Shown here piece after piece: positions 21,501 to 33,100 of a DNA stretch of 64,000 nt; the first letter of the stretch is position 1; every line of letters begins with the position of its first letter. Location: positions 43,801,501 through 43,865,500 of the forward strand of contig NC_088915.1 of the NCBI RefSeq assembly GCF_963576675.1, given 5' to 3'. The stretch is from Euphorbia lathyris (Eukaryota; Streptophyta; Magnoliopsida; Malpighiales; Euphorbiaceae). The notes beneath the pieces were generated by a model that ran no database searches, had not been told where the DNA came from, and worked only from the letters and a program-made list of their open reading frames with translations. The translations under genes and the position numbers were made by a program.

Positions 21501-24500
21501 AAAAAAAAAAAAAAAAATCAACACTTAAAGTTTATGAAATGGGGTCGCTTGAAATTGGTTTATATACACAATGTACAATAGAATAGATTAATAAAACAAA
21601 TTAATGTTTAGCATATCAAGTCTACGAGTTTTATTTCCAATACCTAAAGAATTGGAAGAGTTTTGAGTTTAGTTTCCAATACATAAAGAAAAGAGTTTTA
21701 TGGGAAAATGGTAAGAATTTATAGTTAAAGTTGGAATTTGTGTGCCAACTCATATTTAATCTCAATAATTTTTAAATTTTTTAATAAATTTTGTTTAAAT
21801 CCTTAATACATATATACATTATTTACATAATTATTCCTATATAGAGGTATAGTTTCTAAAGGTGGGACTTGGATTATGTATAACAATTAACATTTGGGAG
21901 GTTATTCTTATTTATAACCGGCCCAAGTTGGGACCGAAATTTTTTATAACAAATTGGAGGTTATTCTTATATAGAGTATTCCTATATAGAGGTTTTACTG
22001 TATATCTATCTTCTGATTATAATACGAGAGTAAATTGTGATATCGGGCTATAAGGCCTATTAGACAAAGTTCTGAAAATAATTTTTTCCATAGCAAAAAA
22101 AGTCCAGAGAAACCTGCCCTGCAATGCTGTTGGAATGTAAGAAAGACTTTAGTGTCATTCACCACAACCTCAGCGTGCTTTCTTGTCAGAACAACCCACT
22201 GAAAGAAGAACAAAAAAAAAAAAAATCAGCTATGTGAAACATGCAACAGCATGTACCACCAAAAGGTTATATCATTTGTGTAGCTTTTCGTTAAGCTTAA
22301 GAAGCAGATGCTTAGAAAACAACTCACTACCTGAGACCCTTTCCGCCATTTATCAACAAGAACGACTGGAGCCATTTTTGGATTGTAGCGGCCATCTTTT
22401 GTATCAGCAAAACTGCCTCCAGCACACATTACAAAATAAGATTTGAAAGATAAGTTGGCTTATGCACTCCAATTAGACAACTTTAAATGTCTTAAAAAAT
22501 GGGCGTGGATAAAGCATGTCAATAAGAAACCTACAAGGCTTAATACATCATTTGCCCCCTGAACTTGTCCAAAAAGCTTGATTGGCCCCTGGACTTTCAA
22601 AGTGTCCCGATAGCCCCCTCAACTTGCATAAAATGTTCAGTTAACCCCCTGAACTTGGGTAAAATGTAATCAATTAATCACTCGGTTTCAAAAAAGTAAG
22701 TTAAATGCAGAAGATGTATTCCATGCATCTTAGAATGTTATTACATAATTCAAAAATAGATTAAAAAAAAGTTATTACTTGCTCAACTATAAAACTTGTC
22801 TTCTCTAATATTAGAACCGCATACCCCGATCTTGACCGTTTTACTTTTTTTTAAGACGCGTGCAATACATCTTCCATATTTAACTTACTTTTTTGCAACC
22901 GAGTGATTCAATTAATTACATTTGCGCAAGTTTAGGGGGGCTAACTGAATATTTTATGCAACTTGAGGTGGCTATCGGAACACTTTGAAAGTTCAGGGGG
23001 CCAATCAAGCTTTTTGGACAAGTTTAGGGGCAAATGATGTATTAAGGCAACCTACAATGACCAACATCTTCATTATTCTATGCTAAATCATTATTATTAT
23101 AATCATGTAGCCTCAGCACATGATGAAATGGACTAAGCAGTTTAAACAATTATATCAAATAAGAAACTACCTCTAAAAATGTATTAAGATTTTCTTGATC
23201 CATGTTCTTTGCTAAAAACTTGCAATAAGGCTAAGTTTTGGATAAAATTCCCCCTCAAACTTGCACACGTGGATAAATAGCCCCAAATGAACAATTTTGG
23301 CCAAATTCCACCCCAAACGAAACATTTGGACAAACAGCCCCTTTCACTCGCATATGTATTACATTTTTCATAATCTAACTATCCAAGCATTCTTAATGAA
23401 GACATAAACATTAAATCTCTACTCATAAAAAAAGGGCGGGACCATCCTATCCAAAACAGCATAATTAAACAAAACAAAAATTGGACAATGACTTCAACAA
23501 AGATTTAGTAAAGAAATGCTTAGATCAGGCAAAGAATTGTCCGAATTTGTGTTCAACTATGTTGTTTTTGGTAAGAAAAACTATTCTTTTATTTAGCATG
23601 ATTTGATGTAAATATTTTATAAGAACTGTGATACATGCACAAGTCAACGGCTATTTGTGCAAAAGTTCAGGGTGAAATTTTGTCATGCGCTTGGGATGAA
23701 ATTTGGCCAAAAAAAGATGATGCAGGGGTATTCGTCCAAATGTGTCAAATGTAAGGGGGAGTTTTACTTTTATCCACCAAGTTTAAAATCATATTCCCAA
23801 CCAGAAATCAACTTCAGATAATAATGAAAAAAATTGTGTCCATCAAATACCCAAAGTTACACAACACTTGTATTGTTGGATCAATCATCTACTTAAATAA
23901 AGACAATAAAATATTTACTCAATATTGATCTAGATGGTTGAACAAAAGTTGATATTCCAAATCCTATAGCAAAAGATCAATATAAAAAATTTCTTCATTG
24001 AAGTGTGCAAGGGAGATATGGTCCAAAGGGGAGAACATTGACATAGTAGAGAGCCCACTTTTCTAAGGTCTATTTCTGTAGAAACTCTACAAGAAGTCAT
24101 AGATAAGGACCTTTATGATGTTGTAAGATATATAGTAACTTCATATAATAGTCCATCTTGAATTCAGAAGAGACTTGTGTTGAGAGCCAGTGGCATGCAA
24201 CATTAAAGTATATTGATGTAGAACAAGATTAAGAGAGCTCATATTGTCATGGTAAGAAAGTATTATATGGCCTAATATTAGAGATGACGCACAATACAAA
24301 GGAGCTGTCCAGTAAAAACTAAGTGGCAAAGATTCACAGTGGTTAGTTGCAATACCTAATTATCAAGCAACTCAGTGTTAAAGAATAGCCAGTGAACAAC
24401 AAAGGAATGGGCTTAACATGGTCAATTGACCTGGTTTAATATATGGTAACTTTTCACAATCAAATATCACAGTTGAAATCTCAGAACTTTATGTCAAAAT

Positions 24501-26784
24501 CAAGCAGCAAAAATTATTTTGGCACAGTGGGATTCATTTAAAACTAAATTGAGTAATTTAGGTTCTTAATGCCCCTCAAGAACATCGACAATAAACAGAG
24601 TCAAAACTCACTTCAAGAAATTAATGAAGATTTTGTTAAACTAAGATGGTACACTGTCTGCTATATATTGATCAGTCATATCTTTACTAAATGCTGCAAG
24701 ACGGTGGTTATGCCATTCTTAACTTTACAACTCCTTTTGCTACATAGAGCTTGAAATTACCAAAAACTAAGTCTTTCATCTCCCACAGAAATGGTTAAGA
24801 ATTCATGGAGGACTGAGGCTCAAGAATAAAAACATTCAAGAGATCAGCTACAACTTGAATGTCAAATGCATGTTAGTTTAACCTTCTCAGCATAAAGCAG
24901 ATGCATCTGTTAACACATGGCAACTTACCTGTCTACAAAACTAGTTGCTGTTGACATTATATAGTCATATGTGTAGCTGAAGTTGTACAAAGGTATGCAG
25001 CTGAGAAGAGAAAACTCAAATTTTGTTAGGTAGCTAGATTATATGTAATCAAAAACTTCAAGCAAACTAAAGCTCATCCGAACAAAAAATTAGTACCACT
25101 TATTTGTTAAGGTGAGAAAATAATATTTAAAAAAAAATACAATGAAATATTGCAATCTCTGACACAGTTGCATGGTATAATATCTAGTAGCTACAATTGC
25201 AATCGATTCTTACCTATCTGATAGGAAAACAAAGCGTTCGTTTTGAGGATCTTCTAGTGCATGCCTTAGCAATATTCGCTCAGCCTGAATCATGGTTGCT
25301 TCTCCCCAATCTACCTGAAATTAATTGCAGGAATACCACACAAATAAAATAAAAAAGTGTAAGTGTTGTTTAGAATATTTATTAGGTGTTAGTAACTAAT
25401 TATGCAAAATAAATTGAATACGTTGACTAATGTTAACAATGCAATGAAGTCACATTATAGTTGATATTACTTATGGTACATGTTTCACAAGGACCTATTT
25501 TCATGTAATTACATTAAACAAAAACACATATTGACAGACTTGCAAAATGTAGGTTGTCCTAAGGCTTGCATAAGCTTTTTGGAACAGTATAATATTCACA
25601 TTTGAAATGGCAGATTCAATGGTAGGAAGTGAACCTGTATGCTGTCATTAACTTGTCTATTTAAAAAATAGTGGAATCTTGTTGTTGCCTTACTGAGTAT
25701 AAAGCCAGGCCTAGAATGAACGTAAACTGAAAATTTAGGTTCCTCGCCCTGAAAACAGCATGAAATTTCATCAATATGAGCCTTACAAAGATACAAGGTT
25801 CCAAATTATGTATATATAAAAAAAAAAAAGCTCAAGAAGAACTCAAGGAGAAGAATTATCAGTCTAAGGCGTCTAAAGGAGTAAAATTGGCCTTCTCTCA
25901 TTTATTGCATGAAATGCAGCAAAAGTTCCCAGGAAATTCTTCTGCTTCCTTTCAGGAAAAGCCATCATACAGAAACAAAGTAAGCTATATGACATCAGTG
26001 ATGCCAAGAGCATACTGAACCTATAGCTCAACAACCTATTATTCCTAGTTTCTTCATCATACCAATCAAAAGGAAAGTGTTGACCTTTTCTTTGAAGATC
26101 ATAAATTACTACCCAAGTATATAAAATTTAAGTCACATAAAATATAGTGCAAATTTATTGTATTGATGTTTTACTTGCAGGAAAACAAGGAGAAAATCAA
26201 ATTAGTCCATTAGGTTCCATTCTATAGTTATAGCGATAACTGTTCAAAAACACCCATGTGATCCGCTTAAAAAAAAAGAACATTCAAATCAAAACTTCAA
26301 CAGGTCCTAGCCTCTGATGATTGGAAGAAAGTGTTTACTGTTACACTGATTCATTTCGAATAAATAAATTTTGAAAAAAAAAAAGAGAAACCTGCAACCT
26401 GGAACTAAATACGCCCTGTAAAACATCAATCACCTACAAAAGTAAATTATAGTAACAGTCGTTTACTCGCTGCCAAAGAAAAGTACCAAATTCATTTTCA
26501 TGAGAAGAAGAAAGAAAAAAAAAATCAAGATGCTCACTTGCCTTAAGAAATGCATCCCAAACCATGTCTAGAGGGAGCCGATTCCGAGCAATAAACAAAA
26601 ATGCAATTCTCTGATTGTGGACCGAGTGAGAGTGCAAAGAAGCGAGCTCCAAAATCCGAGTGTATTGAGTTTGCATAAAAATCAAGCTCCCAAAAGAAAA
26701 CCCTAACAACAAAAAAACAACCAGCAACTTCCTTTTCCATTTTAAGTGAAATTTTTGGTGCAGAACACCCTTTCGCTGCTTCAT
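18590..26784 (-). CDS. Core-2/I-branching (GT14, BC10/DUF266-type) glycosyltransferase, 10 exons, 374 aa
   Basis: This is a host gene. Exons on the minus strand are 26784-26542, 25748-25635, 25314-25214, 25000-24929, 22412-22331, 22198-22118, 21126-21088, 20902-20837, 19849-19700 and 18766-18590. The phases agree throughout and give 374 residues, the usual family length. Residues about 19-38 form a signal-anchor, so it is probably a Golgi type II membrane protein. The Branch domain (Pfam PF02485) carries family motifs RIAFLFIARNRLPLD, VYVHSRPGF, FLNRQVNDSIQVDWG, FVFLSD then CIPLYNFSYTYDYIM, FADTKDGRYNPKM, WRKGSQWVVLTRKHAE, KEHNCIPDEHYVQTLL, RRGWHPVTYKFSDATP and CFLFARKFT. Relatives are proposed to modify wall or arabinogalactan glycans; the substrate here is unknown. 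Intron 1 starts GCAAGT (GC-AG class). Exon 6 must end before GCAGGT to stay in frame, a second probable GC donor. Exact splice sites are my prediction. Confidence 0.93.
18930..19085 (-). mobile_element. tRNA-derived SINE in intron 9
   Basis: On the minus strand this reads TGGCGCAACGG (A box, 19070-19080) and GGTTCGAGTC (B box, 19052-19061). It continues with the conserved plant SINE body containing GCGGCCTCTTGCC, a CCCTTGTGGTGGG segment, CCCCGGAC and a tail ending GTGCACCGGGCCGCCC plus a short T run. The A and B boxes are only about 8 bases apart instead of roughly 30-40, so part of the tRNA-like head is deleted. It lies in intron 9 of the glycosyltransferase gene, same strand. No clear target duplication remains. 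Confidence 0.8.
19930..20304. mobile_element. Mutator-like MITE in intron 8, 9-bp duplication
   Basis: A 375-bp element whose two halves are near-perfect inverted repeats (starts GGGTAAATAATTTATTAGTCC and ends with its complement). A perfect 9-bp duplication TTATTCTTT lies at 19921-19929 and 20305-20313. It has no coding sequence. The same family recurs at 27134-27415 and 61652-61820. Confidence 0.92.
21414..22000. mobile_element. Emigrant-like (pogo/Tc1-mariner) MITE in intron 6
   Basis: A 587-bp element with terminal repeats starting CAGTAAAACCTCTATATAGG at both ends, flanked by TA on each side (21412-21413, 22001-22002). CAGTAAAACCTCTATA with a TA duplication is the signature of the Emigrant MITE family. 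Sub-terminal phrases such as GGAGGTTATTCTTATATAGAG are repeated inside. Confidence 0.9.
22537..23048. mobile_element. Mutator-like MITE in intron 4, 9-bp duplication
   Basis: A 512-bp element with terminal inverted repeats of about 180 bp (starting GGCTTAATACATCATTTGCC). A perfect 9-bp duplication AACCTACAA lies at 22528-22536 and 23049-23057. Non-coding. Confidence 0.92.
23239..23776. mobile_element. Probable Mutator-like MITE in intron 4
   Basis: Ends TGGATAAAA and TTTTATCCA are inverted. Imperfect inverted arms continue for more than 100 bases, sharing a CCCCCT run, GGCCAAATTTCACCC-like text and GGCTATTTGT. Flanks CTAAGTTT (23231-23238) and CCAAGTTT (23777-23784) are a likely duplication with one mismatch. 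It is older than its neighbour at 22537-23048. Confidence 0.7.
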
Positions 26785-27124
26785 TTATAAGTATAAGTTT
26801 GTATATAAATCCTGCACAATGTCAAATTAGAGAAGAAGATTGGATTAGATCCATAAATACAAAGACGAGAGAACACAAGAAAGAAAGAGCAGAAGACGAA
26901 GAAGAGTGGTAGAATTGGCGTGAAGAAGAAACAAGATTAGCGTGAAGAAAGTCACGTGGACCGAGAAACATCTTTTCTTTCTTCTGTCAACAAAAATATC
27001 AATTTCAATCCAAACTAAACAATTTATTTCAACAAATTACAAAACTGAATCAATTTGGAAGCTCATTTACCTATTTAAATTCATTCAACAATATGTTACA
27101 TAACTAACTAGTCCAAAATACTCT
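26785..27124. promoter_or_regulatory. Upstream region of the glycosyltransferase gene
   Basis: These are about 340 bases between the predicted start codon (26784) and the next MITE (27134). The part from 26830 to 26960 is purine-rich on the plus strand, so the minus-strand leader is CT-rich, common for plant 5' untranslated regions. I see no unambiguous TATA box or transcription start. Confidence 0.4.
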
Positions 27125-27133
27125 TTATTAATA

Positions 27134-27415
27134 GGGTAAATAATTTATTAATCTCCACCTTTTTACATAACACGTTGTTTAGTTCTCCTATTTTCAAAAA
27201 CACATTATAAGGTCTTTATCTTTTATCAATATTAATCATTTGGTCCTTTTGTATATGTTTTTGAGATTTTTAATCGAACATATCTTAGTTTTCAGGATAG
27301 CCATAGTGCTATACGAAATGGTCATGTTACTCTGTTATTTTCTGTCAGTCGATTTATGCCAAATATAACGGTTAAAAATCTAAAAATAAATAGACATAAG
27401 GACCATTCGGTTAAT
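27134..27415. mobile_element. MITE of the 19930-20304 family, split by Gypsy-1
   Basis: It starts GGGTAAATAATTTATTA at 27134 and follows the 19930 element to 27415, where Gypsy-1 begins. Its right half is missing here. A copy of its last 149 bases plus some of the right half occurs at 61652-61820. Confidence 0.85.
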
Positions 27416-27727
27416 GATTCGGGATATCATCACAAGGCCCATTAGGCCCAAGCCCGAATAGAAGCAAGGCCTTGAGAGGCCCATAAGTCCACCACAACTC
27501 ACTATAAATATCCCCAACATAGGGAAGGTATGGATATATACTCATTCTCACTACTCGACCGGGTACCCTCTAAGCTCTTCGATTATTTCCTTTAGTAACC
27601 ATATCGAACGTCTAACTTTCTTGATCGTCGGAGTGTCCACAGGGACCACTCCCCGCGTAGGGACGATATCCGAAGGCCACGAGGATCTGAGAAGCTGCCC
27701 GGTTCACTATAGTTCATTCCCTAATTA
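27415..27727 (+). repeat. Gypsy-1 5' LTR
   Basis: It begins TGATTCGGGATATCATCAC directly after the MITE. A TATA box (ACTATAAATA, 27501-27510) lies about 85 bases in. The end is placed before TTTGGTACGGTGAGC (about 27728), which sits where a primer binding site is expected but matches no tRNA cleanly. The boundary is uncertain by a few bases, and the lack of a 3' LTR prevents checking it. Confidence 0.65.
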
Positions 27728-27775
27728 TTTGGTACGGTGAGCATGGACTACGAGTGACCTTAACATTTCGGTAGG

Positions 27776-30700
27776 ATGCAAACACCAACTGAATCCACCC
27801 CGGCCGGAATACCGGACGATGGAACGACTAGCTCCATGACTAATGAAGTGCGTTCTGCGCCGGTCATCCCAATCTCCCCAAGGAACCTGGCCTCGTTGAT
27901 GGAGGAGGTGGATCCGGAGGAAGAGGAGGCTTATAATACCTCACAGCTCCTCAGCGCGATACGTGGCTTCCAGACCACTCGGGCCGTTCACACGGTGGCT
28001 CGGGTAAAAATCATCGAGCAACAGAGAATCCTGTAGGAGGAGAATGCCAAAATCTGGCAATACCTCAAGGAGGCCGCAGAGCCGCGACGAGAAGACATGA
28101 CCGCGGGAAGATCTGTGGTCCCAAGAGCATCTGTCGGGAGACAACCCGAAGACACGAACGTGACATCGGCGGGGAGGGCCACATCGTCCGAGATTCAAGA
28201 AGCCGTAAGCAACGAGGACCTACTGGAGCTGAAGATCCAGCGCTTTCAGGACAAGAGGGCGCTCGGAGGAGTAATGGGGGGAAGCATCACGTCCAGCAAG
28301 ACTCAGTTGGTGCAGCGAATCATCAAAACAAGGTTCCCATGAGACTGGAAGGCTCTTCGCCTGTCACAATACTCGGGGACCGAAGACCCCAACGACCACG
28401 TAGCCTCTTTCATAAGCACCATCAACCTCTATTCCAAAGATGAGGACATCATGTGCAAAGTCTTTCCCACCACACTGTCGGCAAGCACGCAAGAGTGGTA
28501 TCGGGGGATGGCCCCCGAATCCATCGACTCCTTCGACTTGCTAAAAGATCTCTTCCTCTCAAGGTTCACCGCAGCCGCAAAAGTGAGAAAAATCAGTTCG
28601 AATCTCAACGGCCTCAAGCAGCGAACCACTGAGCCGTTACAAAATTTCCTCTCCAGGTTCTACCACATGGCCTCTCAGGTCAAAGGGCTAAACCTAGAGG
28701 TGGCTCATGACGCCCTCGCGAAAGGCACCTCTTGCGAGCCCCTTAAACAGAAATGTTTCAGGAAAATGCCGCGGTCGTTCGAGGAGCTGATGACTATGGC
28801 ACAGACTTTCGTCCGTTACAATGACTGCGATCGCCCGACCGGTTATGAGGAGTCGGAGAAGGATAAGGCCAGAGGAGACTCTCGGAAGAAGGACAAGTGC
28901 AAGGTACCAAAAGATGCTCGCGAGGTGGGCCGGAGCCGCAAGGAGGAGGCACCTTTCCCTTTCTCCCCAAGGGTTGAAGCGGCCAACCCGGAGAGGCGAG
29001 GCGACCGGTCCCGAGGAAAGGAGGTTCATTACGTATCGCAACATACAACAAAGAAGTACACACATCAGACATCACCGGCCGACAAAGGCAAGACCCGAGT
29101 AGAGAAGGAATACTACAAGTATCATAAGTCCTCGGGCCACTCAATAGAAAACTACCATCAACTACAGAAAGAGATTGACAGGATCACCGAGCAGGGCGCA
29201 CCGTCAAGACTCCCCAGGCAGAGAGAGCAGAGCCCAAAGCAGCAAGATGCTGGGCGAGTAGAGGACCCCAAGAGGACATGGTTTCAGGGGGAGATCCACA
29301 TCATCCGGGAGGGGGCACCTGTGCACTGTGATCCCCCGGAGACTTCCCGCAAGAGGAAAGCATCAGATCAGATTTTGACGCTACAACCCCTGCTCCAGAC
29401 CAGTCATTCCGAGGCTCTCACCGTCACCATAAGCATCGCCAGCTTCAACATGCACCGAGTGCTGGTCGACAGAGGGAGCTCAGTGAACCTCATCACCTGG
29501 ACGGCGCTGTGAGCAATGAAGAATGTCAGCACCTCGCTCTGCGCAGGGACTTTCCCTCTAGTAGGGCTGTCCGAAATTGAAGTCCCCGTCAAAGGGGTCA
29601 TTACTCTTCCAACAAGGTTGGCCTACGGTGGTAGAGAGGTAGAATGCCTAGCCGAATGGGTAGTGGTGGACATCCCGCTCGCTTATAATGCGATCGTTGG
29701 GAGGCCTTTGCTAGCAGCCCTAAAGGCTACGATCAACGTTTCCGAACTCTGCCTCACCCTTCCCCACCAGGATGGGGAGATTACAATTCTTGGAGACCGG
29801 ATGCTGGCCAAGAAATTGCAGTGGCAGGCGACTCAACCGCGGATGGCCTTGTACTTGGAGGACGACCTGATGGACATGAGGGGCTATAACCCTGCTCCCA
29901 TCAATCCAGTCGCGGATTGCGCAGTTGGAGAGGGCAAAGCATTGAAGGTCGGAACCAAAATGTCACTTGATCTTGCCGGAGAGATTAAAGCCATCCTCAC
30001 TCTCCATGCCGACGTATTCGCATGGAGCACGACCGATATTACGGGAGTGTCGCCCGAGCAGGCAACTCACAAGGTGGAGCTTGACCTCGCAATCGAACCA
30101 GTAAAGCAAAGGAAGCACGTTCAAACGTAGGACAAGTAGGTCACCATAAAAGCCAAAATTCAAAAACTTTTAGCTGTAAAGTTCATTCGCGAGGTTCACT
30201 ACCCGGACTGGCTTTCTAATGTTGTACTTGTAAAGAAAGCCAGTGGGAAGTATCGCATGTGTGTAGACTTTACCGATGTCAATAAAGCATGCCTGAAAGA
30301 TTGTTATCCGCTGCCTAGTATAGACCAGCTCATCGATCAAACGGCAGGACTGACAACGAACAATCAGGCAGAGTACGAAGCATTGATTGCGGCTCTTCGT
30401 TTGGCCAAAACTTTAGTAACAGGACACCTGACGGTTTACTCGGACTCTAAGCTAGTCGTGTGCCATGTCAATGGCCCCTACAAGGCCAAGGATCCAGCTA
30501 TGTGCCTGTACCTAGAGCTGGCAAAGACCCTCCTCCGAGACCTTACAAGCAAAGAGGTTACATTCGCTCTGATCCTGATCCCACGAGAATAAAACCAGGA
30601 GGCAGATGGCATCGCCGCCCTGGCCGCAGGAGAGCAATCCAGCGACCTTAATATCGTCATAGAAGTATCCGCCTCCTTGGCAATTAACACGAACTGCTCC

Positions 30701-31970
30701 CTACAGATCGACTTGGTCGATGCAACAGCGGCAGGCTGGCGAAGCGACATAATCAACTTCTTGCAGGATGGAGCCCTCCCGGAGGATAAGACTCGAGTGT
30801 CCCTTGTGGTACGATGATCCTGGCGGCACGCAATACATGACGGCATCTTGTATCGAAAAACGTCCTACCAGTCGTGGTTATAATGCATATCGAAGGAAGA
30901 AGGCGATCACTGTCTAAAAGAGATATATCAAGGGATCTGCAGTTCGCACCAGGGAGCTCGATCCATCGCTAAAAAGGCCCGGTTTCAAGGACTCTACTAG
31001 CAGACTATGGACTCCGACGCAGTCTGAATAGTGCGCAACTGCCAGGCCTGCCAGGTACATGCGAACACCTATCATACCCCAGCGACACCCTTCAAAGGCA
31101 TCATCACACCATGGCCTTTCGCTTTGTGGGGAATCGATCTACTTGGCCCTTTTCTGATAGCAATGGCGCAGAAACGCTTCATAGTGGTCGCGATCGATCA
31201 CTTCACGAAGTGGATAGAGGCCGAAGCCATCGCCAAGATAACTACTGATAACATCATATATTTCCTCAAGTGGACAATAATACACCGTTTCAGAGTCCCT
31301 CCTTCTTTTATTACGGATAACGGGCGACAATTTGACTGTGCTCACTTCTACGATTTCTGCTCCGCTTGGGGCATTAAAGGGCGCTATACGTCAGTCGCTC
31401 ACCCTCAAAGCAACGGTTTGACCGAAGTCAGTAACCGGACAATCCTGCGATGGATTAAAGCCCGCCTATTTGACAAAGGACAGTCTTGGCCAGACCACAT
31501 CCCGTCTGTGTTATGATCATACCGAACTACCCCGCATTCCGGAACGGGACGAACTCCTTTTTTCCTAACCTATGGGACAGAAGCTATGGCACCCTCCGAG
31601 GTAACCCTCCGCTCGCCTCGCCACATCAATTTCGAGGAAGGGAGCAATAGCGAGGAACTCACTGAGGCCGGCGAGAGACTAGACGAAGAACGCCTCAATG
31701 CTTTGCTTCACATCACAGCTCATAAACAGAATTTGGCGTGATATCACAACAGGCAGGTGCGACCCCACACTTTCCAGGTTGGAGGCCTAGTACTCCGAGA
31801 CGCCGCCACCGCGTAATCCCCACTCGCCAAAGGAAAACTGAGGCAGTCATGGGAAGGACATTACAGAGTTCACACGGTCCTGCATAACGGGGCTTACAAA
31901 ATCGCCTCTTTAGAAGGCCTTGTGTTCGACAATAGCTGGAATATTCAAACATTAAGGAAATATTACTAGT
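27776..31970 (+). pseudogene. Gypsy-1 gag-pro-pol relic, one frame with many nonsense codons
   Basis: The reading frame is continuous from ATG 27776 to the end at 31970, broken only by nonsense codons (for example 28034 TAG, 28340 TGA, 29510 TGA, 30128 TAG, 30590 TAA, 31514 TGA). Gag core: DWKALRLSQYSGTEDPNDHV then EWYRGM. A Lys/Arg-rich segment holds YYKYHKSSGHSIENY, a remnant of the Cys/His knuckle. The protease active site reads VDRGSSVNLI. Reverse transcriptase keeps only its start (RMCVDFTDVNKACLKDCYPLP). It is joined in frame at about 30348 to archaeal-type RNase H (TNNQAEYEALIAAL, SDSKLVVCHVNG), so the YVDD box and first RNase H are deleted. Integrase keeps Asp in GIDLLGP, Asp in ITDNGRQF and Glu in GLTEVSN. 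Confidence 0.9.
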
Positions 31971-32039
31971 AGCTCGTGTAACCTACCCGCAGTTAATCAG
32001 AGAAAAATAAATTCAATAACATCATGTTTTTGTGATTTT

Positions 32040-33100
32040 CATTCAAAGGGCCCCTCGAGCATCTTGAACGCCTTTGACAATCGAAAGCTAACAACCCCAT
32101 ATTGTTATTAATTGTCACGTCGCGAGCTACCCGCTAAGACGCTCGCACGATCTAAATAACATCATGTTATTTATTTTCATTCCAAAGGCCCCTCGAGCAT
32201 CTCGAACGCCTCTAACAATCGTAAACTAACAACCCCATATTGTTACCGGTTGTCACATCACGAGCTACCCGCTAAGACACTCGCACGATCTAAATAACAT
32301 CATGTTATTTTCATTCCAAAGGCTCCTCAAGCATCTCGAACGCCTCTAACAATCGTAAACTAACAACCTCATGTTGTTATCGATTGTCACATCACGAGCT
32401 ACCCACTAAGACGCTCGCACGATCTAAATAACATCATGTTATTTTCATTCCAAAGGCTCCTCGAGCATCTCGAACACCTCTAACAATTGTAAACTAACAA
32501 CCCCATATTGTTACCGGTTGTCACATCGCGAGTTACCCGCTAAGACGCTCGCACGATCTAAATAACATCATGTTATTTATTTTCATTCCAAAGGCCCCTC
32601 GAGCATCTCAAATGCCTCTGACAATCGAAAGCTAATAGCCCCATGTTGTTATCAATTGTCACATCGCGAACTACCCGCTAAGACGCTCGCACGATCTAAA
32701 TAACATCATATTATTTATTTTCATTCCAAAGGCTCCTCGAGCATCTCGAACGCCTCTAAGAATTGTAAACTAACAACCTCATATTGTTACCGGTTGTCAT
32801 ATTGCGAGCTACCCAATGAGGTCCTCGCCTGATCTAAAAGAAACTCCATGTTATTTATTTTTATTCAACGGCCTCTTGAGCATCTCGAACGCCTCCGACA
32901 AATAACAAACTAACAACCTCATGTTGTTACCAATTGTCGCAATATGAGGTACACACTGAGATACTCGCTTAAGGTCGACTAACAAATAGAGTCAGTGACC
33001 CCGTGTCATCGCCACTTCAACTCAAAGGGCTCCTCGAGCATCTCGAGAGCCCTAGTAATCGTAAGCTCGATTGTCATAATATGAGTTACCCGATGAGATA
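32040..33100. repeat. Tandem repeats, about 8 copies of a roughly 136-bp unit
   Basis: Each unit contains CATTCCAAAGGCYCCTCGAGC, then CGAACGCCTCTAACAATCG, a TAACAACC-CATRTTGTTA dyad, a GTCACATCGCGAGCTACCC segment and GCTCGCACGATCTAAATAAC. Unit starts are near 32040, 32176, 32311, 32443, 32582, 32720, 32860 and 33020. The later units are longer and more diverged. The last one is cut by Copia-2 at 33100 and resumes at 57616. The array lies between integrase and the antisense genes, as in other Tat-clade elements. Confidence 0.9.

Noticed and set aside
32040..33100. CRISPR-like array
   Set aside because: Units are contiguous with no unique spacers, in plant DNA. It is a tandem repeat of a Gypsy element.
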